A stretch of 28,497 nucleotides of DNA, taken from assembly GCA_016188575.1 (NCBI GenBank), contig JACPHN010000247.1, forward strand, positions 1 through 28,497. Direction: 5' to 3'. A program made the position numbers and the translations under genes. Source of the stretch: Candidatus Schekmanbacteria bacterium (GTDB taxonomy: Bacteria; CSSED10-310; JACPHN01). Position 1 is the stretch's first letter; each line of letters begins with the position of its first letter. Under the pieces are notes generated by a model, which saw only the letters and a program-made list of their open reading frames with translations, ran no database searches and had not been told where the DNA came from. Below, piece after piece: positions 15,943-24,472 of the stretch.

Positions 15943-15958
15943 GCCAACCGCGGTTGGC
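15943..15958. promoter_or_regulatory. Perfect 16-bp palindrome, operator-like
   Basis: GCCAACCGCGGTTGGC is a complete dyad with no spacer. The half-site GCCAACC occurs once more in direct orientation at 15919-15925, inside the loop of the neighbouring inverted repeat. Three copies of the same heptamer within 40 bp are the pattern of a transcription factor cluster. It lies about 90 bp upstream of the -35 at 16051. Confidence 0.5.
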
Positions 15959-16050
15959 AGGGGCGGCGGTCGGGGCCGTGTCGAGGCGGAGAACATGCTC
16001 GTCAGGCGCGCGGCCCGGCGCTGCCATTGTGGCGCGAATTTTGCATGCTA

Positions 16051-16079
16051 TTGACGCGGAGCCCTAGGCTACATACGGT
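16051..16079 (+). promoter_or_regulatory. Sigma70-type promoter of the repeat-protein gene
   Basis: TTGACG (16051-16056), 17-bp spacer, TACGGT (16074-16079). Predicted start near 16086, with a leader of about 50 nt and AGGGAG 10 nt before the ATG at 16136. Confidence 0.55.
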
Positions 16080-16135
16080 TAACCAATACCCTCAACGCTT
16101 GCGGCGTCGGATCAGAAAAAAGGGAGACTGAGGAC

Positions 16136-19100
16136 ATGTCGAGAACTTCCTTCCGGTCGAGAAAGACGGTTCAAAATCGCCTCACGACTACCGCCGCGCG
16201 GACCGTTCGCGGCGCGCTCGCGGCCCTCATGTTGCTCGGCATGCTCGACCCGGCTGCGCGCGCCCTCGCGGCACCAACCGCCGGCGCCGGCGCGGCGACT
16301 TCGTGGGCGGCCCTGCTCTCCCAGGGCGAACGCTACCCGGCCCTGGCGTCGCCCTCGGCCCTCGGAGAGCTCAGCGCCAGGGTCGAGCGCGACGCCGCGC
16401 TCGCCAGGCTGCAAACCCAGTTCGCCGCGGCCAGCATGATGGCGATCACCGACGAGAGCGTCAACCGCCGGCCCGCCGCACCACTGGCTACCGGCTCCAT
16501 CGCGGGTACGGTTACCGATGCCAGCGGCAGCCCTATCGCCATGGCCCTCGTTGCCGCCTATTCTCTACCGACGGGGCAGTTCATCCCCGCGTACACGACC
16601 TCGGGCGGGACCTACGAGCTCGTGCTTCCCTCCGCCACTTCCTACGTTCTCTTCGCGCAGGCCGATAACTACGCGCGCGAGTTTTACCCATCCACCTATT
16701 ACGTGCAGGAAGTGCAGCCGGTCGCTGTCGTGTCCGACGCCCAGGTGCGCATCGATTTTGCGTTGGAGCCGGGCGGGTCGATCTCCGGGAGCATCGCCGC
16801 GGGGAATACGGGCAGTCCGATCGCCAACGCCGAGGTCATCATCCTGGCCGAGAATTACAACTATGTCAGTATGACGAAGACCGACCCCGAAGGCAACTAC
16901 AACATTCCCAACCTGCCACTGCAGAAGTTCTATGCCGGCACCAATCTGCGTTATAACGGCACCGAGGCGACCAACTATGCGAACGAATGGTACAACGATT
17001 CGCGCGGGCTGCGGTTCGCGCAGCTCGTGGCGCTTACCAATGGCACCCCGAACGTCGGGAGCATCAACTTCGTATTGAGCCCGGGAGCGGTCATCTCGGG
17101 GTTCGTTCGTGACGAGCAGAGCGCGGGTATCCCGGACGCCGAGGTGCGGGTCGCGCCGCTCGATTATTACCTGTTCTGGGACGCCAAGACCACGCACACG
17201 ACAGCCGAAGGCGCCTACGCCATCGGTGGCCTGCACCCGGGTTCCTATGTCGCCGTCGCTCTGGCCCGGGACCGCGTGCGGAAGTTCTACCCGGATGCGC
17301 TGAGCCCGCGATACGCGGAACCGATTACCGTCAACTTCTCGGAGCCGACCAAGACGGCCGACTTCACCCTGGAGCCGGGGCGCGTCATTTCGGGCAACGT
17401 GCGGAATGAGGACGGTGACCCCATCGAAGGCGTGACGGTGATCGCGCGCTCCCGTGACCTCGACTACGAGCTCAGCCGGAAAACCGGCCCCGATGGGCGC
17501 TACGACTTACGCGGCCTGCCGCCGACGTGGGACTACCGGGTGGCGGCGCTAGCTGACAACTACGCGAGCGAGGAATTCCCGGATCTGATCGACATTCGCC
17601 ACGCCGACGCTGCCGACGTCAATTTTGAGCTGGGCCTGGGGCGGAGCGTAGCCGGTGTCATCTCCTCTGCGGCCACCGGCAAGGGCGGGCTCGCCGAGGT
17701 GCCCGTCGTCGCGCACGTCCCCTCGCGCCACATCGCCAAGGGCGTACAGACCAACGGCGAGGGGCGATACTTCATCCCGGGCCTGCCGCCCGCTGAGGAC
17801 GCCATCGTGTGCGCCTACTCCAACACGTATGCCAAGCAGTGCTTCAACGGCAAGTTCTCCGAAGCAACCGCGGACCACATCGATCTGAGAATTGGGTCGG
17901 TCGGCGGCATCGACATGGTGCTCCAGCCGGGAGCGCGAATTTTTGGCAAGATCACGAACAATGATGGTAACCCCGTCGTCATGGCCGACGTGGGCGCCTT
18001 CGACCCCGACACCGAAAGCGGCGGCCACGCGCTGACGGACGTGAATGGAAACTACGTCATCGGCGGTCTGAATCCCGGCAACTACCTGGTCGTGGCCAAC
18101 CACCGCAGCTTCGTCGCGACGTTCTATCCAGGCGTGGCGACGCCTGAGGAGGCGCAGCGCGTGTCGGTCGGGCAGAGCGACACGACGGTCGGCTTCAAGA
18201 TGCTCGACGGCACGTCGATCTCGGGGACGATCCTCGAGGGGACAGTGGGAATCGGCGGCGTCCGGGTGTTCGCGTTCTCGCCGAGCCTCGGGTCCGGAGC
18301 GGCCGCGCCGAGCCAGGTGGCGGGCGACTACGAGATTTCCGGACTGCGCCCGGCGCCGGACTACATCGTCGGTATCGAGTCGCCGCAGTACGGGCGCGTC
18401 TTCTACGACGGCGCTGCAAACGCCGAGGCGGCCACGAGAATCAGCACGGAAGACGAAATCGCGGACGACAGCATCGACTTTTCGGTGACGCTGGGCGGGC
18501 AGATCCAGGGGCTCGTCACCGACACCGCGGGCACGCCGATCGCGGACGCGCACGTCGTGGTGTTCGACGCGCAAGGCGGTTTCGTGGAGCTGACCGCGAC
18601 GGCACCGGACGGGCGGTATGTGACTACGGCGCTGGCGCCCGCTACCTACACCGTCGCGGCCGGCGGTCGCGGCTACATGGTGTCGGCGGTCGGTGGCGTC
18701 CAGGTCGCGGCAGGGACCGTGGTTATGGCGCCGGTGCTCGAGCTGTCACGGGGCGGTAGCATCGCCGGCTCCGTGCTCGGGGGAGGCGCGCCGATCAGCA
18801 TCGGCGAGCGGCCGATCGTCTACGCCTACTCGATGGCGTCCGGGCAATGGATCCAGAGTCGCGGTGCGGGCGCGGGCGCGGCGGATGGCAGCTACGAGAT
18901 CCGCGGCCTCGCGCCGGGCGAGTACAAGGTGCTCGCGCAGGCGGACGGCTATGTGTCCGAGTACTTCGATGGCGCCGGCGGGCTGGAGGACGCGCAGAGC
19001 GTCTTCGTGAACGCGGATGCGACGACGCCGGGGATCAACTTCGACCTCGCGGCTCAGCCCGACGCCGGTTCGGCAGGGAAGATTCTGGTCATCATCATGG

Positions 19101-20188
19101 AGGCCTTTGGCTCGACGAGCGGGCACGAAGCCGGCGTCTGGTCCAACGACGATACGGTGTCGGTGGGATGGGAGACCCCGGAAGACTACTTCGTGGTCGG
19201 CTACAGCCTGGTCTGGGATCAGAACCCGGACACGACCCCGCCGACGGAGGTCAACGTGGACCGAGCCGCGACCTCGGCGACCGGCGGCGAGCTCGCGGAC
19301 GGCGCCTACTACGCGCACATCAGCGTCCTCGTGTATGACGGCACCGAGCCCGCCTGGTCGACGACCACGCATGCGGGGCCCTACTACATCGACACGAGCG
19401 CGCCGAGCGCTCCGTCGACCTTTGTGGTGACCTCGGGGACAGGGAACGCGGTGCTGAATTGGACAAACCCCAGTACCGACCCAGGTCTGGCGGGCATCGA
19501 GGAGATCCGCGTGCTGCGAAAGACGGACGGCTACCCTATCTCAGCGAGCGACGGCGTTTCGGTGTACTCCGCGGGGCCGCCGGTGCTTGGCGCCGCGGTG
19601 ACGATCACGGACACCGGCCTGACGAACGGCACGACCTATTATTATGGAGCGTTCGCGATCGACTACGCCGGCAATGAGTCCGCGGCGACGGCACTTGGAA
19701 CGGCCAAGCCGGCGACCACGGCCCAGGACACCGCGGCTCCCCAATCGGTGTCGGGTTTGGCAATCGAGCAGGGAAATCAGGCGCTGTCCTTGACGTGGCA
19801 AAACCCGGCGGACGGCGACCTCGCCGGGGTCGTGATCCGCTACCGCACGGACACGTACCCGAGCTCGGCGGACGACGGCACCCTGGCCGCCGACCTGCAA
19901 GCCACACCGGGCACCTGGGGGCACTTCGACCACAGCAACCTGCAGAACGGCAAGACGTACTTCTACGCGCTCTTCGCCTATGATAAGGCCGAGAACGTCG
20001 CGGCCGCGGGTGCGGGCGCCCTGGCGAGCTCGAAACCGGGCGTGATCGTGCCAGCGTTGGGAGCTATGGGTGCGGCCCTGGCGCTCATGCTGCTTACGGC
20101 TGGGACCCTCCACGGAGGCCACCGCGGAGAACATCCTCACACTTCGGGGCCAAGGAGGTCGCCGAGCTCCCGCGCCGCGTCGCGTTGA
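16136..20188 (+). CDS. Exported protein with nine carboxypeptidase-regulatory-like repeats and Ig/FN3-like domains
   Basis: 1350 residues. Sec signal peptide: basic start, hydrophobic core (GALAALMLLGML) and cleavage near ALAAPT (about residue 47). Nine beta-sandwich repeats of 86-104 residues begin near residues 121, 214, 318, 416, 503, 600, 694, 788 and 875. Each starts with a G-x-I-x-G strand (GSIAGTVTDASGSPIA, AVISGFVRDE, RVISGNVRNEDGDPI), then has a Y-x-I-x-G-L-x-P-G-x-Y hairpin and a [FW]-Y-x-G/P motif (KFYPDAL, TFYPGVA, VFYDGAA). Residues about 980-1300 are three Ig/FN3-like domains (VLNWTNPSTDPG, LSLTWQNPADGDLAG). A hydrophobic helix (VPALGAMGAALALMLL) near 1304-1324 precedes a His/Arg/Pro tail. 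Probably a surface or periplasmic structural or adhesive protein; no catalytic site is seen. The last 52 bp overlap the opposing kinase gene. Confidence 0.85.
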   Translation: MSRTSFRSRKTVQNRLTTTAARTVRGALAALMLLGMLDPAARALAAPTAGAGAATSWAALLSQGERYPALASPSALGELSARVERDAALARLQTQFAAASMMAITDESVNRRPAAPLATGSIAGTVTDASGSPIAMALVAAYSLPTGQFIPAYTTSGGTYELVLPSATSYVLFAQADNYAREFYPSTYYVQEVQPVAVVSDAQVRIDFALEPGGSISGSIAAGNTGSPIANAEVIILAENYNYVSMTKTDPEGNYNIPNLPLQKFYAGTNLRYNGTEATNYANEWYNDSRGLRFAQLVALTNGTPNVGSINFVLSPGAVISGFVRDEQSAGIPDAEVRVAPLDYYLFWDAKTTHTTAEGAYAIGGLHPGSYVAVALARDRVRKFYPDALSPRYAEPITVNFSEPTKTADFTLEPGRVISGNVRNEDGDPIEGVTVIARSRDLDYELSRKTGPDGRYDLRGLPPTWDYRVAALADNYASEEFPDLIDIRHADAADVNFELGLGRSVAGVISSAATGKGGLAEVPVVAHVPSRHIAKGVQTNGEGRYFIPGLPPAEDAIVCAYSNTYAKQCFNGKFSEATADHIDLRIGSVGGIDMVLQPGARIFGKITNNDGNPVVMADVGAFDPDTESGGHALTDVNGNYVIGGLNPGNYLVVANHRSFVATFYPGVATPEEAQRVSVGQSDTTVGFKMLDGTSISGTILEGTVGIGGVRVFAFSPSLGSGAAAPSQVAGDYEISGLRPAPDYIVGIESPQYGRVFYDGAANAEAATRISTEDEIADDSIDFSVTLGGQIQGLVTDTAGTPIADAHVVVFDAQGGFVELTATAPDGRYVTTALAPATYTVAAGGRGYMVSAVGGVQVAAGTVVMAPVLELSRGGSIAGSVLGGGAPISIGERPIVYAYSMASGQWIQSRGAGAGAADGSYEIRGLAPGEYKVLAQADGYVSEYFDGAGGLEDAQSVFVNADATTPGINFDLAAQPDAGSAGKILVIIMEAFGSTSGHEAGVWSNDDTVSVGWETPEDYFVVGYSLVWDQNPDTTPPTEVNVDRAATSATGGELADGAYYAHISVLVYDGTEPAWSTTTHAGPYYIDTSAPSAPSTFVVTSGTGNAVLNWTNPSTDPGLAGIEEIRVLRKTDGYPISASDGVSVYSAGPPVLGAAVTITDTGLTNGTTYYYGAFAIDYAGNESAATALGTAKPATTAQDTAAPQSVSGLAIEQGNQALSLTWQNPADGDLAGVVIRYRTDTYPSSADDGTLAADLQATPGTWGHFDHSNLQNGKTYFYALFAYDKAENVAAAGAGALASSKPGVIVPALGAMGAALALMLLTAGTLHGGHRGEHPHTSGPRRSPSSRAASR

Positions 20189-23100
20189 TCACTCGCCCGG
20201 TAGATTTGGAGCGCGCTATCGGTGGCACGATAGACGAGGGGAAGCCGCACGAAGCGCGCTCTGAGGTCAGGGCGCGCATTGCGAAGCACCCGCGTGATGA
20301 GACGCTGGATTGCCTGGGCATGAGCCACCGCCGCGGGGAGATCGTGGAGTGTCAGCCTCGCCTGCGCCGACATGGCGTGGGTGGCCAGCCCCAACAGCGG
20401 TTGCTCATCGGCAACCGGCTCCACCTCTCTGGCCAGGGCCAGGGACTCCTCGTAGCGCCGCGAGCGAAACGCTACCTCCTGCAGCACAAGGTAGGCGGAT
20501 GCCCGCGTTGCCCATGGTCCTGCAGGCTCGAGCTCGCCAAGAACCTCGACCGCCAGTTTCTCCGCCGCCGTTGTATCGCCAGCGGCGATACGACAAGAAG
20601 CGATCATGATCTTCGCCTCGGCGACCAGGCGAGGCTGCCGCAGGCGCGTCACCCTGGCCAGAATGCCCCAGGCCAGCTCCTCCGCCCGCGCCGCGTCGCC
20701 CAGCTCTCGGATGACTCCTGCCTTGACGGCCAAGGTAGTCAATGAGGTCACCTCGTCCCCGACCTCATCCAGAAGTGTCCCTGCCTGCTCATACGAGAGA
20801 AGCGCCTGGCGTAGATCCCCCTGCCCCTCGAGCGCGCTCCCCAGACCGTGAATCGCCAGGGCTTCGCTTCTCCTATCGCCGATGCGCTTTGCCGCGTCTT
20901 GCGCCTCCGCGAAACAGGCCGCCGCCTCCTCAAAGCGTGCCGCACGAATCAGATGAACGGCGTGGTTGTTAAGTGCCACCACGAGTCCCGGCTGGGCGCC
21001 GAGCTGGCGCTGCTGCGCCACATGTTGCTCGCCCAGCGCCATCGCCTCGCCGCGATTGCCGAGCGCGAGCTCGATCCCCTCCAGATTCATCAACGCCGCG
21101 AGCTTGCGGCTGGTGTCGCCCCCGGCTTCCGCCACCGCGAGCGCCTCTTGATTGAACGAAAGACCGGCTTGGAGATCACCGCGCCGCCAACTCACTATCC
21201 CCAGCCGCAACAGCGCCGACGCCGTGACGTACATGTCGGCGAGTCTCCGCCCGATCGCGAGCGCCCGCGTCGAAAGCTGCTCGGCGACGTCGAGGTTCGC
21301 CTGGATGACCTCGATCTTGGCGAGCCCCAGCAGCGCCTGGGCAACGAGGCTCGCCTGTTCCCCCGCCTCCCCCGGCAGCGCCGCGATGACCTTGTCAAAC
21401 GCCTCTCGCGCCTCCCCATAGCGGCCCAGGGTGTCGAGCACCAGCCCCTTGCCGGCGAGAGCGCGGCACTGGAGCAGCTCCGTCTCGGCGCTCTGCTCGC
21501 GAGACAGGCTGCCGAGAAACGCCAGCGCCTGATCGTAGTTAGCCAGCGCCTCCGCGTTTGCGAACCGCCCGCGGAAGCGATCGCCCGCGGCGATCAGGTA
21601 GGGGATCGCCTTTTCCGGCACGTCGCCGCGCGTGTAGTGGAAGGCGAGCATTTCGGCGAAATCCTCGCGCGCCCGTGCGCCCCGCCGCTCCAGCAGCTCC
21701 GCCGCCTGCACGTGCAGCCGCCGCCGCTTGCGCACGCGCAGCTCATCGTACAGAACCTCGCGGATCTTGTCGTGGTAGAAGTCGAACACCTCCTCCTGCT
21801 TCTCCACCAGCACTCCCTCGCGCACGAGGCGGTCGAGCTGGTCGAGCAGCGCGTCTTCCTCGCCGCCGAGCACTCCCCACAGCAGCTCGAAGTCGAACTC
21901 GCGGCCGAGCACCGCGGCGCTGCGCAACAGCGATAGATCCTCCTCGGAAAGCCGCTCGAGCCGGCGCCGCAGCGCCTCGCGGATGCTCGGCGGCACCCGG
22001 AGCTGCGCATATTCGCCGATGTGCATCGCGCTGCGCACCAACGTCGCCTGGCTGTCGAGCAACACGACCCACTGATCGCCTTCGCGCCGCAACACGCCGT
22101 CCTCAACCAGACCTCGCACCATTTCTTCCACGAAGAACGGATTTCCCTCCGTCTCGATGTAGATGCGTTTGGCGAAAAGCGGCGGCGCATCCTCGGCGCC
22201 CAGCATCGATTGCACGACCTGCGCCACGTCTTCCACCGACAACCGGCCGATCGACAGCACTTTCGCGAGTCCCGACGCGCGCAGCCGGTCGATACGGCGC
22301 CCGACATCCTCGTTCGGCGGCCGGCGGATCTCGTCGTCTCGCCCGGTGACGAGCACGAGCACCGGGCGCTGCGCGCGCGCATCACCGATCTCGCGCGCCG
22401 CGAAAACGAGGTTGCGGGCGAGATGGCCGAGTAGATCGAGGCTCAGCTCGTCGGCCCACTGCAGATCGTCCAGGATGAGCAACAGCGGCCGGCGCGTGCT
22501 CAAGTTGCGCAGCATGCCGGTTACCGCCGTGAGCAGCCGGTATTTTTCCTGCTCTGGCCCCAGCCGTTCAGGCGGCGGCAGCCGGCGCAGTGACGGGAGC
22601 TCGCGAAATGCGGGCACGAGCTCGGCAAGCGCGAGGCCCTCCTGCCTGAGCAGCGACGCGCCGGCGTCGTCAGGCCGCGTCCGCAGGTGCCGTTCGATCC
22701 GCTCCAGCAACGGCACGAACGCGTTGCCCGGAATACGCGTGCCCTCGAAACACCGGCTCTTCAGGACGCGGAAACCCTTGGCCTTGGCACGCCGCGCCAC
22801 CTCGTCGGCGAGCCGGCTCTTGCCGATGCCCGATTCGCCGAGCAAGAAGGCGACGTCGCCGTTTCCCTCGAGGGTGCGGTTGAGGAGGTCGGCAAGCTGC
22901 TCGAGCTCTTTTGCGCGGCCGATGAGGCGCGGATCGAACAGCTCGTGCCAGATCGGGGCGGTCTCCTTGGTGGTGCTCGGGCGTTGCCGTTCGACCGCCT
23001 TGGTCATGGCGTCGGAGCTGCTCTCGGGCGCGGCGCCGCGCGACCCTCCGCGCGCCCCGGTGATGCCGCCCGGGACCTCCGCCACCACGGCCGCGAAGGC

Positions 23101-24096
23101 TTCGGTCGCCTCGTTGGCGCGGCGCGCGATTTTCGCCCCTGCCGCGGATAGCGCGCGCGACACGAGCTCGGCGCTGCGAAACCGTTCCGCGGGGTCCTTG
23201 CGCAGGAGCCGGTAGGCGATGTCTTCGAGGTCGCCCACGACGCCCGGATTGAACCCCCGGATCGGCGGCGGCTCCTCTGTGACCTGTTTGAACAGCACGC
23301 TGACCGCGCTTGGCCCCTGGAAGGGGAGCCGCCCCGCGAGGAGCTCGTAGAGGATAACGCCGAGGCTGTAGAGATCGGCGCGCGCATCGATGCGCTCCCC
23401 CGACGCCTGCTCCGGGCTCATGTAGGCGGCAGTGCCCACTACGATGCCGCTCTTGGTAAGCGCGATCGACTCGGCCTGGCCGTCCTCGCGAACGAGACCA
23501 AAGTCCATCAGCTTCACACACCCGCCGACGGTAACCACGATGTTGGTCGGCTTCAGATCGCGGTGCACGAACCGGCGGACGTGGATGTAATCGAGCGCCG
23601 CGCAGACCTGCATGAGCGTATCGATCAGGATGTTCAGGCGCTGGGGATGGTTGAGCGCGGCGACGGCGTTGGCGGACTCGTCGGCTGTCAGCGCCGCGGC
23701 AACGTGACGGCGCAGATCCATGCCATCGACGATCTCCATCGTGAAATACGGCATGCCACCGGCGCTTCCCATGTCGCGGACCGAGACGATATTGCGGTGC
23801 TGCAACTTTGCGACCGCGCGGAATTCGCGCCGAAAGCGGCGCGACAGCGTCTCCAGGTCCGTGCCAAGGACGTGCAACACCTTGAGCGCAAGCTCCACGC
23901 CGCCGTCCCGGTCCCAGACCCGGTAGACGCTCCCCATGCCGCCCCGCCCCAGCAGACTGTGGATTTCGTAGCGGCCATCGAAAAGCTGCCCGGGTAGCGG
24001 CAAGAGCACCGCCGCCGTGCCTCCGTGCTGCCCACCCGCCGTCATCGCGGAGGGGTTCAAGCTCGAAGCGTCGAAGTCGTTATCGTTGTGAGCCAC
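20137..24096 (-). CDS. Ser/Thr protein kinase - AAA/STAND ATPase - TPR regulator
   Basis: 1319 residues from the GTG at 24096, preferred because a promoter lies just upstream (24138-24166) and GGA is 8 nt before it; the ATG at 24045 is the alternative and lacks a ribosome site. Kinase domain, about 43-320: Gly loop GRGGMGSV (50-57), Lys72, Glu91, HRDLKPTN (178-185), DFG (198-200), and APE replaced by SPE in YMSPEQ. The ATPase follows an interdomain linker: Walker A GESGIGKS near 420 and Walker B LLLILDDLQWAD near 540. From about 830 to the end, TPR-like helices in a PknK/AfsR-like architecture (LGRYGEAREAFDKVI, AACFAEAQDAAKRIG). No membrane span or DNA-binding domain. Such proteins act as large cytosolic signalling switches. 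Its 3' end overlaps the repeat-protein gene by 52 bp. Confidence 0.92.
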   Translation of the reverse strand: MAHNDNDFDASSLNPSAMTAGGQHGGTAAVLLPLPGQLFDGRYEIHSLLGRGGMGSVYRVWDRDGGVELALKVLHVLGTDLETLSRRFRREFRAVAKLQHRNIVSVRDMGSAGGMPYFTMEIVDGMDLRRHVAAALTADESANAVAALNHPQRLNILIDTLMQVCAALDYIHVRRFVHRDLKPTNIVVTVGGCVKLMDFGLVREDGQAESIALTKSGIVVGTAAYMSPEQASGERIDARADLYSLGVILYELLAGRLPFQGPSAVSVLFKQVTEEPPPIRGFNPGVVGDLEDIAYRLLRKDPAERFRSAELVSRALSAAGAKIARRANEATEAFAAVVAEVPGGITGARGGSRGAAPESSSDAMTKAVERQRPSTTKETAPIWHELFDPRLIGRAKELEQLADLLNRTLEGNGDVAFLLGESGIGKSRLADEVARRAKAKGFRVLKSRCFEGTRIPGNAFVPLLERIERHLRTRPDDAGASLLRQEGLALAELVPAFRELPSLRRLPPPERLGPEQEKYRLLTAVTGMLRNLSTRRPLLLILDDLQWADELSLDLLGHLARNLVFAAREIGDARAQRPVLVLVTGRDDEIRRPPNEDVGRRIDRLRASGLAKVLSIGRLSVEDVAQVVQSMLGAEDAPPLFAKRIYIETEGNPFFVEEMVRGLVEDGVLRREGDQWVVLLDSQATLVRSAMHIGEYAQLRVPPSIREALRRRLERLSEEDLSLLRSAAVLGREFDFELLWGVLGGEEDALLDQLDRLVREGVLVEKQEEVFDFYHDKIREVLYDELRVRKRRRLHVQAAELLERRGARAREDFAEMLAFHYTRGDVPEKAIPYLIAAGDRFRGRFANAEALANYDQALAFLGSLSREQSAETELLQCRALAGKGLVLDTLGRYGEAREAFDKVIAALPGEAGEQASLVAQALLGLAKIEVIQANLDVAEQLSTRALAIGRRLADMYVTASALLRLGIVSWRRGDLQAGLSFNQEALAVAEAGGDTSRKLAALMNLEGIELALGNRGEAMALGEQHVAQQRQLGAQPGLVVALNNHAVHLIRAARFEEAAACFAEAQDAAKRIGDRRSEALAIHGLGSALEGQGDLRQALLSYEQAGTLLDEVGDEVTSLTTLAVKAGVIRELGDAARAEELAWGILARVTRLRQPRLVAEAKIMIASCRIAAGDTTAAEKLAVEVLGELEPAGPWATRASAYLVLQEVAFRSRRYEESLALAREVEPVADEQPLLGLATHAMSAQARLTLHDLPAAVAHAQAIQRLITRVLRNARPDLRARFVRLPLVYRATDSALQIYRASDQRDAARELGDLLGPEV

Positions 24097-24137
24097 GAAA
24101 TTCGTCCGATCCTCACGTGTACGTGTGCTGCGGTCCC

Positions 24138-24166
24138 ATTGTGCCAGAGTGCCGCGTTCGAGACAA
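24138..24166 (-). promoter_or_regulatory. Promoter of the Ser/Thr kinase gene
   Basis: Minus strand TTGTCT (24161-24166), 17-bp spacer, CACAAT (24138-24143); four of six positions match in each. The predicted start near 24131 leaves a leader of about 35 nt to the GTG at 24096, which supports that start codon. A sigma54 reading of TGGCAC here was considered but lacks the downstream GC element. Confidence 0.45.
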
Positions 24167-24248
24167 GGACCGCGGGCCGCGCCCACTCTCTGAAGCCACC
24201 GCTGTTCGACGGCGACCCGACAGCGCCCCCCTCCGCCCCTCATCGCGT

Positions 24249-24331
24249 TGGGGGGAAGGGCGCCAGGGAGCACGACATGGCCGGAATGCGGGCGCCCTTC
24301 CCCACGCTTGCGGGGGGAGGGGAGCCAGGGG
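24249..24331. repeat. Duplicated GC-rich element with 13-bp inverted repeat
   Basis: GGGGAAGGGCGCC (24252-24264) is perfectly complementary to GGCGCCCTTCCCC (24291-24303) over a 26-nt loop. A degenerate direct copy is also present: the run of six G followed by A/G, GGG and GCCAGGG occurs at about 24250-24268 and again at about 24311-24330. The second copy also carries its own stem, CCCCACGC-TT-GCGGGG. It resembles the palindrome at 11091-11132 and is probably a REP-type dispersed repeat. Confidence 0.5.
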
Positions 24332-24397
24332 CCTCTTGATGCGCTTTCCGCACAGCCTGCAGGCGAACCGGTGATGAATTCAGGCCCGCGCCGCCTA

Positions 24398-24426
24398 TTC
24401 CATTCCCGCCCGCATCGCGATACACT
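24398..24426 (+). promoter_or_regulatory. Weak candidate promoter of the transporter operon
   Basis: TTCCAT (24398-24403), 17-bp spacer, TACACT (24421-24426). The -10 matches in four of six positions, but the -35 is poor. It is placed 47 nt before the ATG at 24473, where a promoter would be expected. Confidence 0.25.
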
Positions 24427-24472
24427 TTTTTTGTGTTCCAGCACCAACCCACCGAAAAGAGCCCGCCCCGAG

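Larger units (their letters stand above)
15671..16135. other. Intergenic region between divergent kinase and repeat-protein genes
   Basis: 465 bp without a supported gene. It holds two inverted repeats (15897-15936 and 15943-15958), a good plus-strand promoter (16051-16079), and a GGTTAACC palindrome at 16077-16084 that overlaps its -10. The stretch around 15760-15870 is more AT-rich than its surroundings and may hold the kinase promoter, but I could not pick out convincing hexamers on the minus strand. Confidence 0.6.
24097..24472. other. Intergenic region between divergent kinase and DMT-transporter genes
   Basis: 376 bp without a supported gene. It contains a minus-strand promoter (24138-24166), an ACGTGT tandem pair near 24115-24126 in the kinase leader, a GC-rich repeat block with a 13-bp inverted repeat (24232-24332), and a weak plus-strand promoter (24398-24426). 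Confidence 0.6.

Noticed and set aside
15779-16054. A 91-aa frame with several Cys (CPWCGKC, CHCGANFAC) in the intergenic region
   Set aside because: No ribosome site before the ATG, it runs through the operator-like palindromes, and the composition is not that of a conserved Cys-rich protein.
24138-24155. Sigma54 promoter (TGGCAC) before the Ser/Thr kinase gene
   Set aside because: The TTGC element expected 5 nt after TGGCAC is missing. A sigma70-like pair with ideal spacing covers the same bases.
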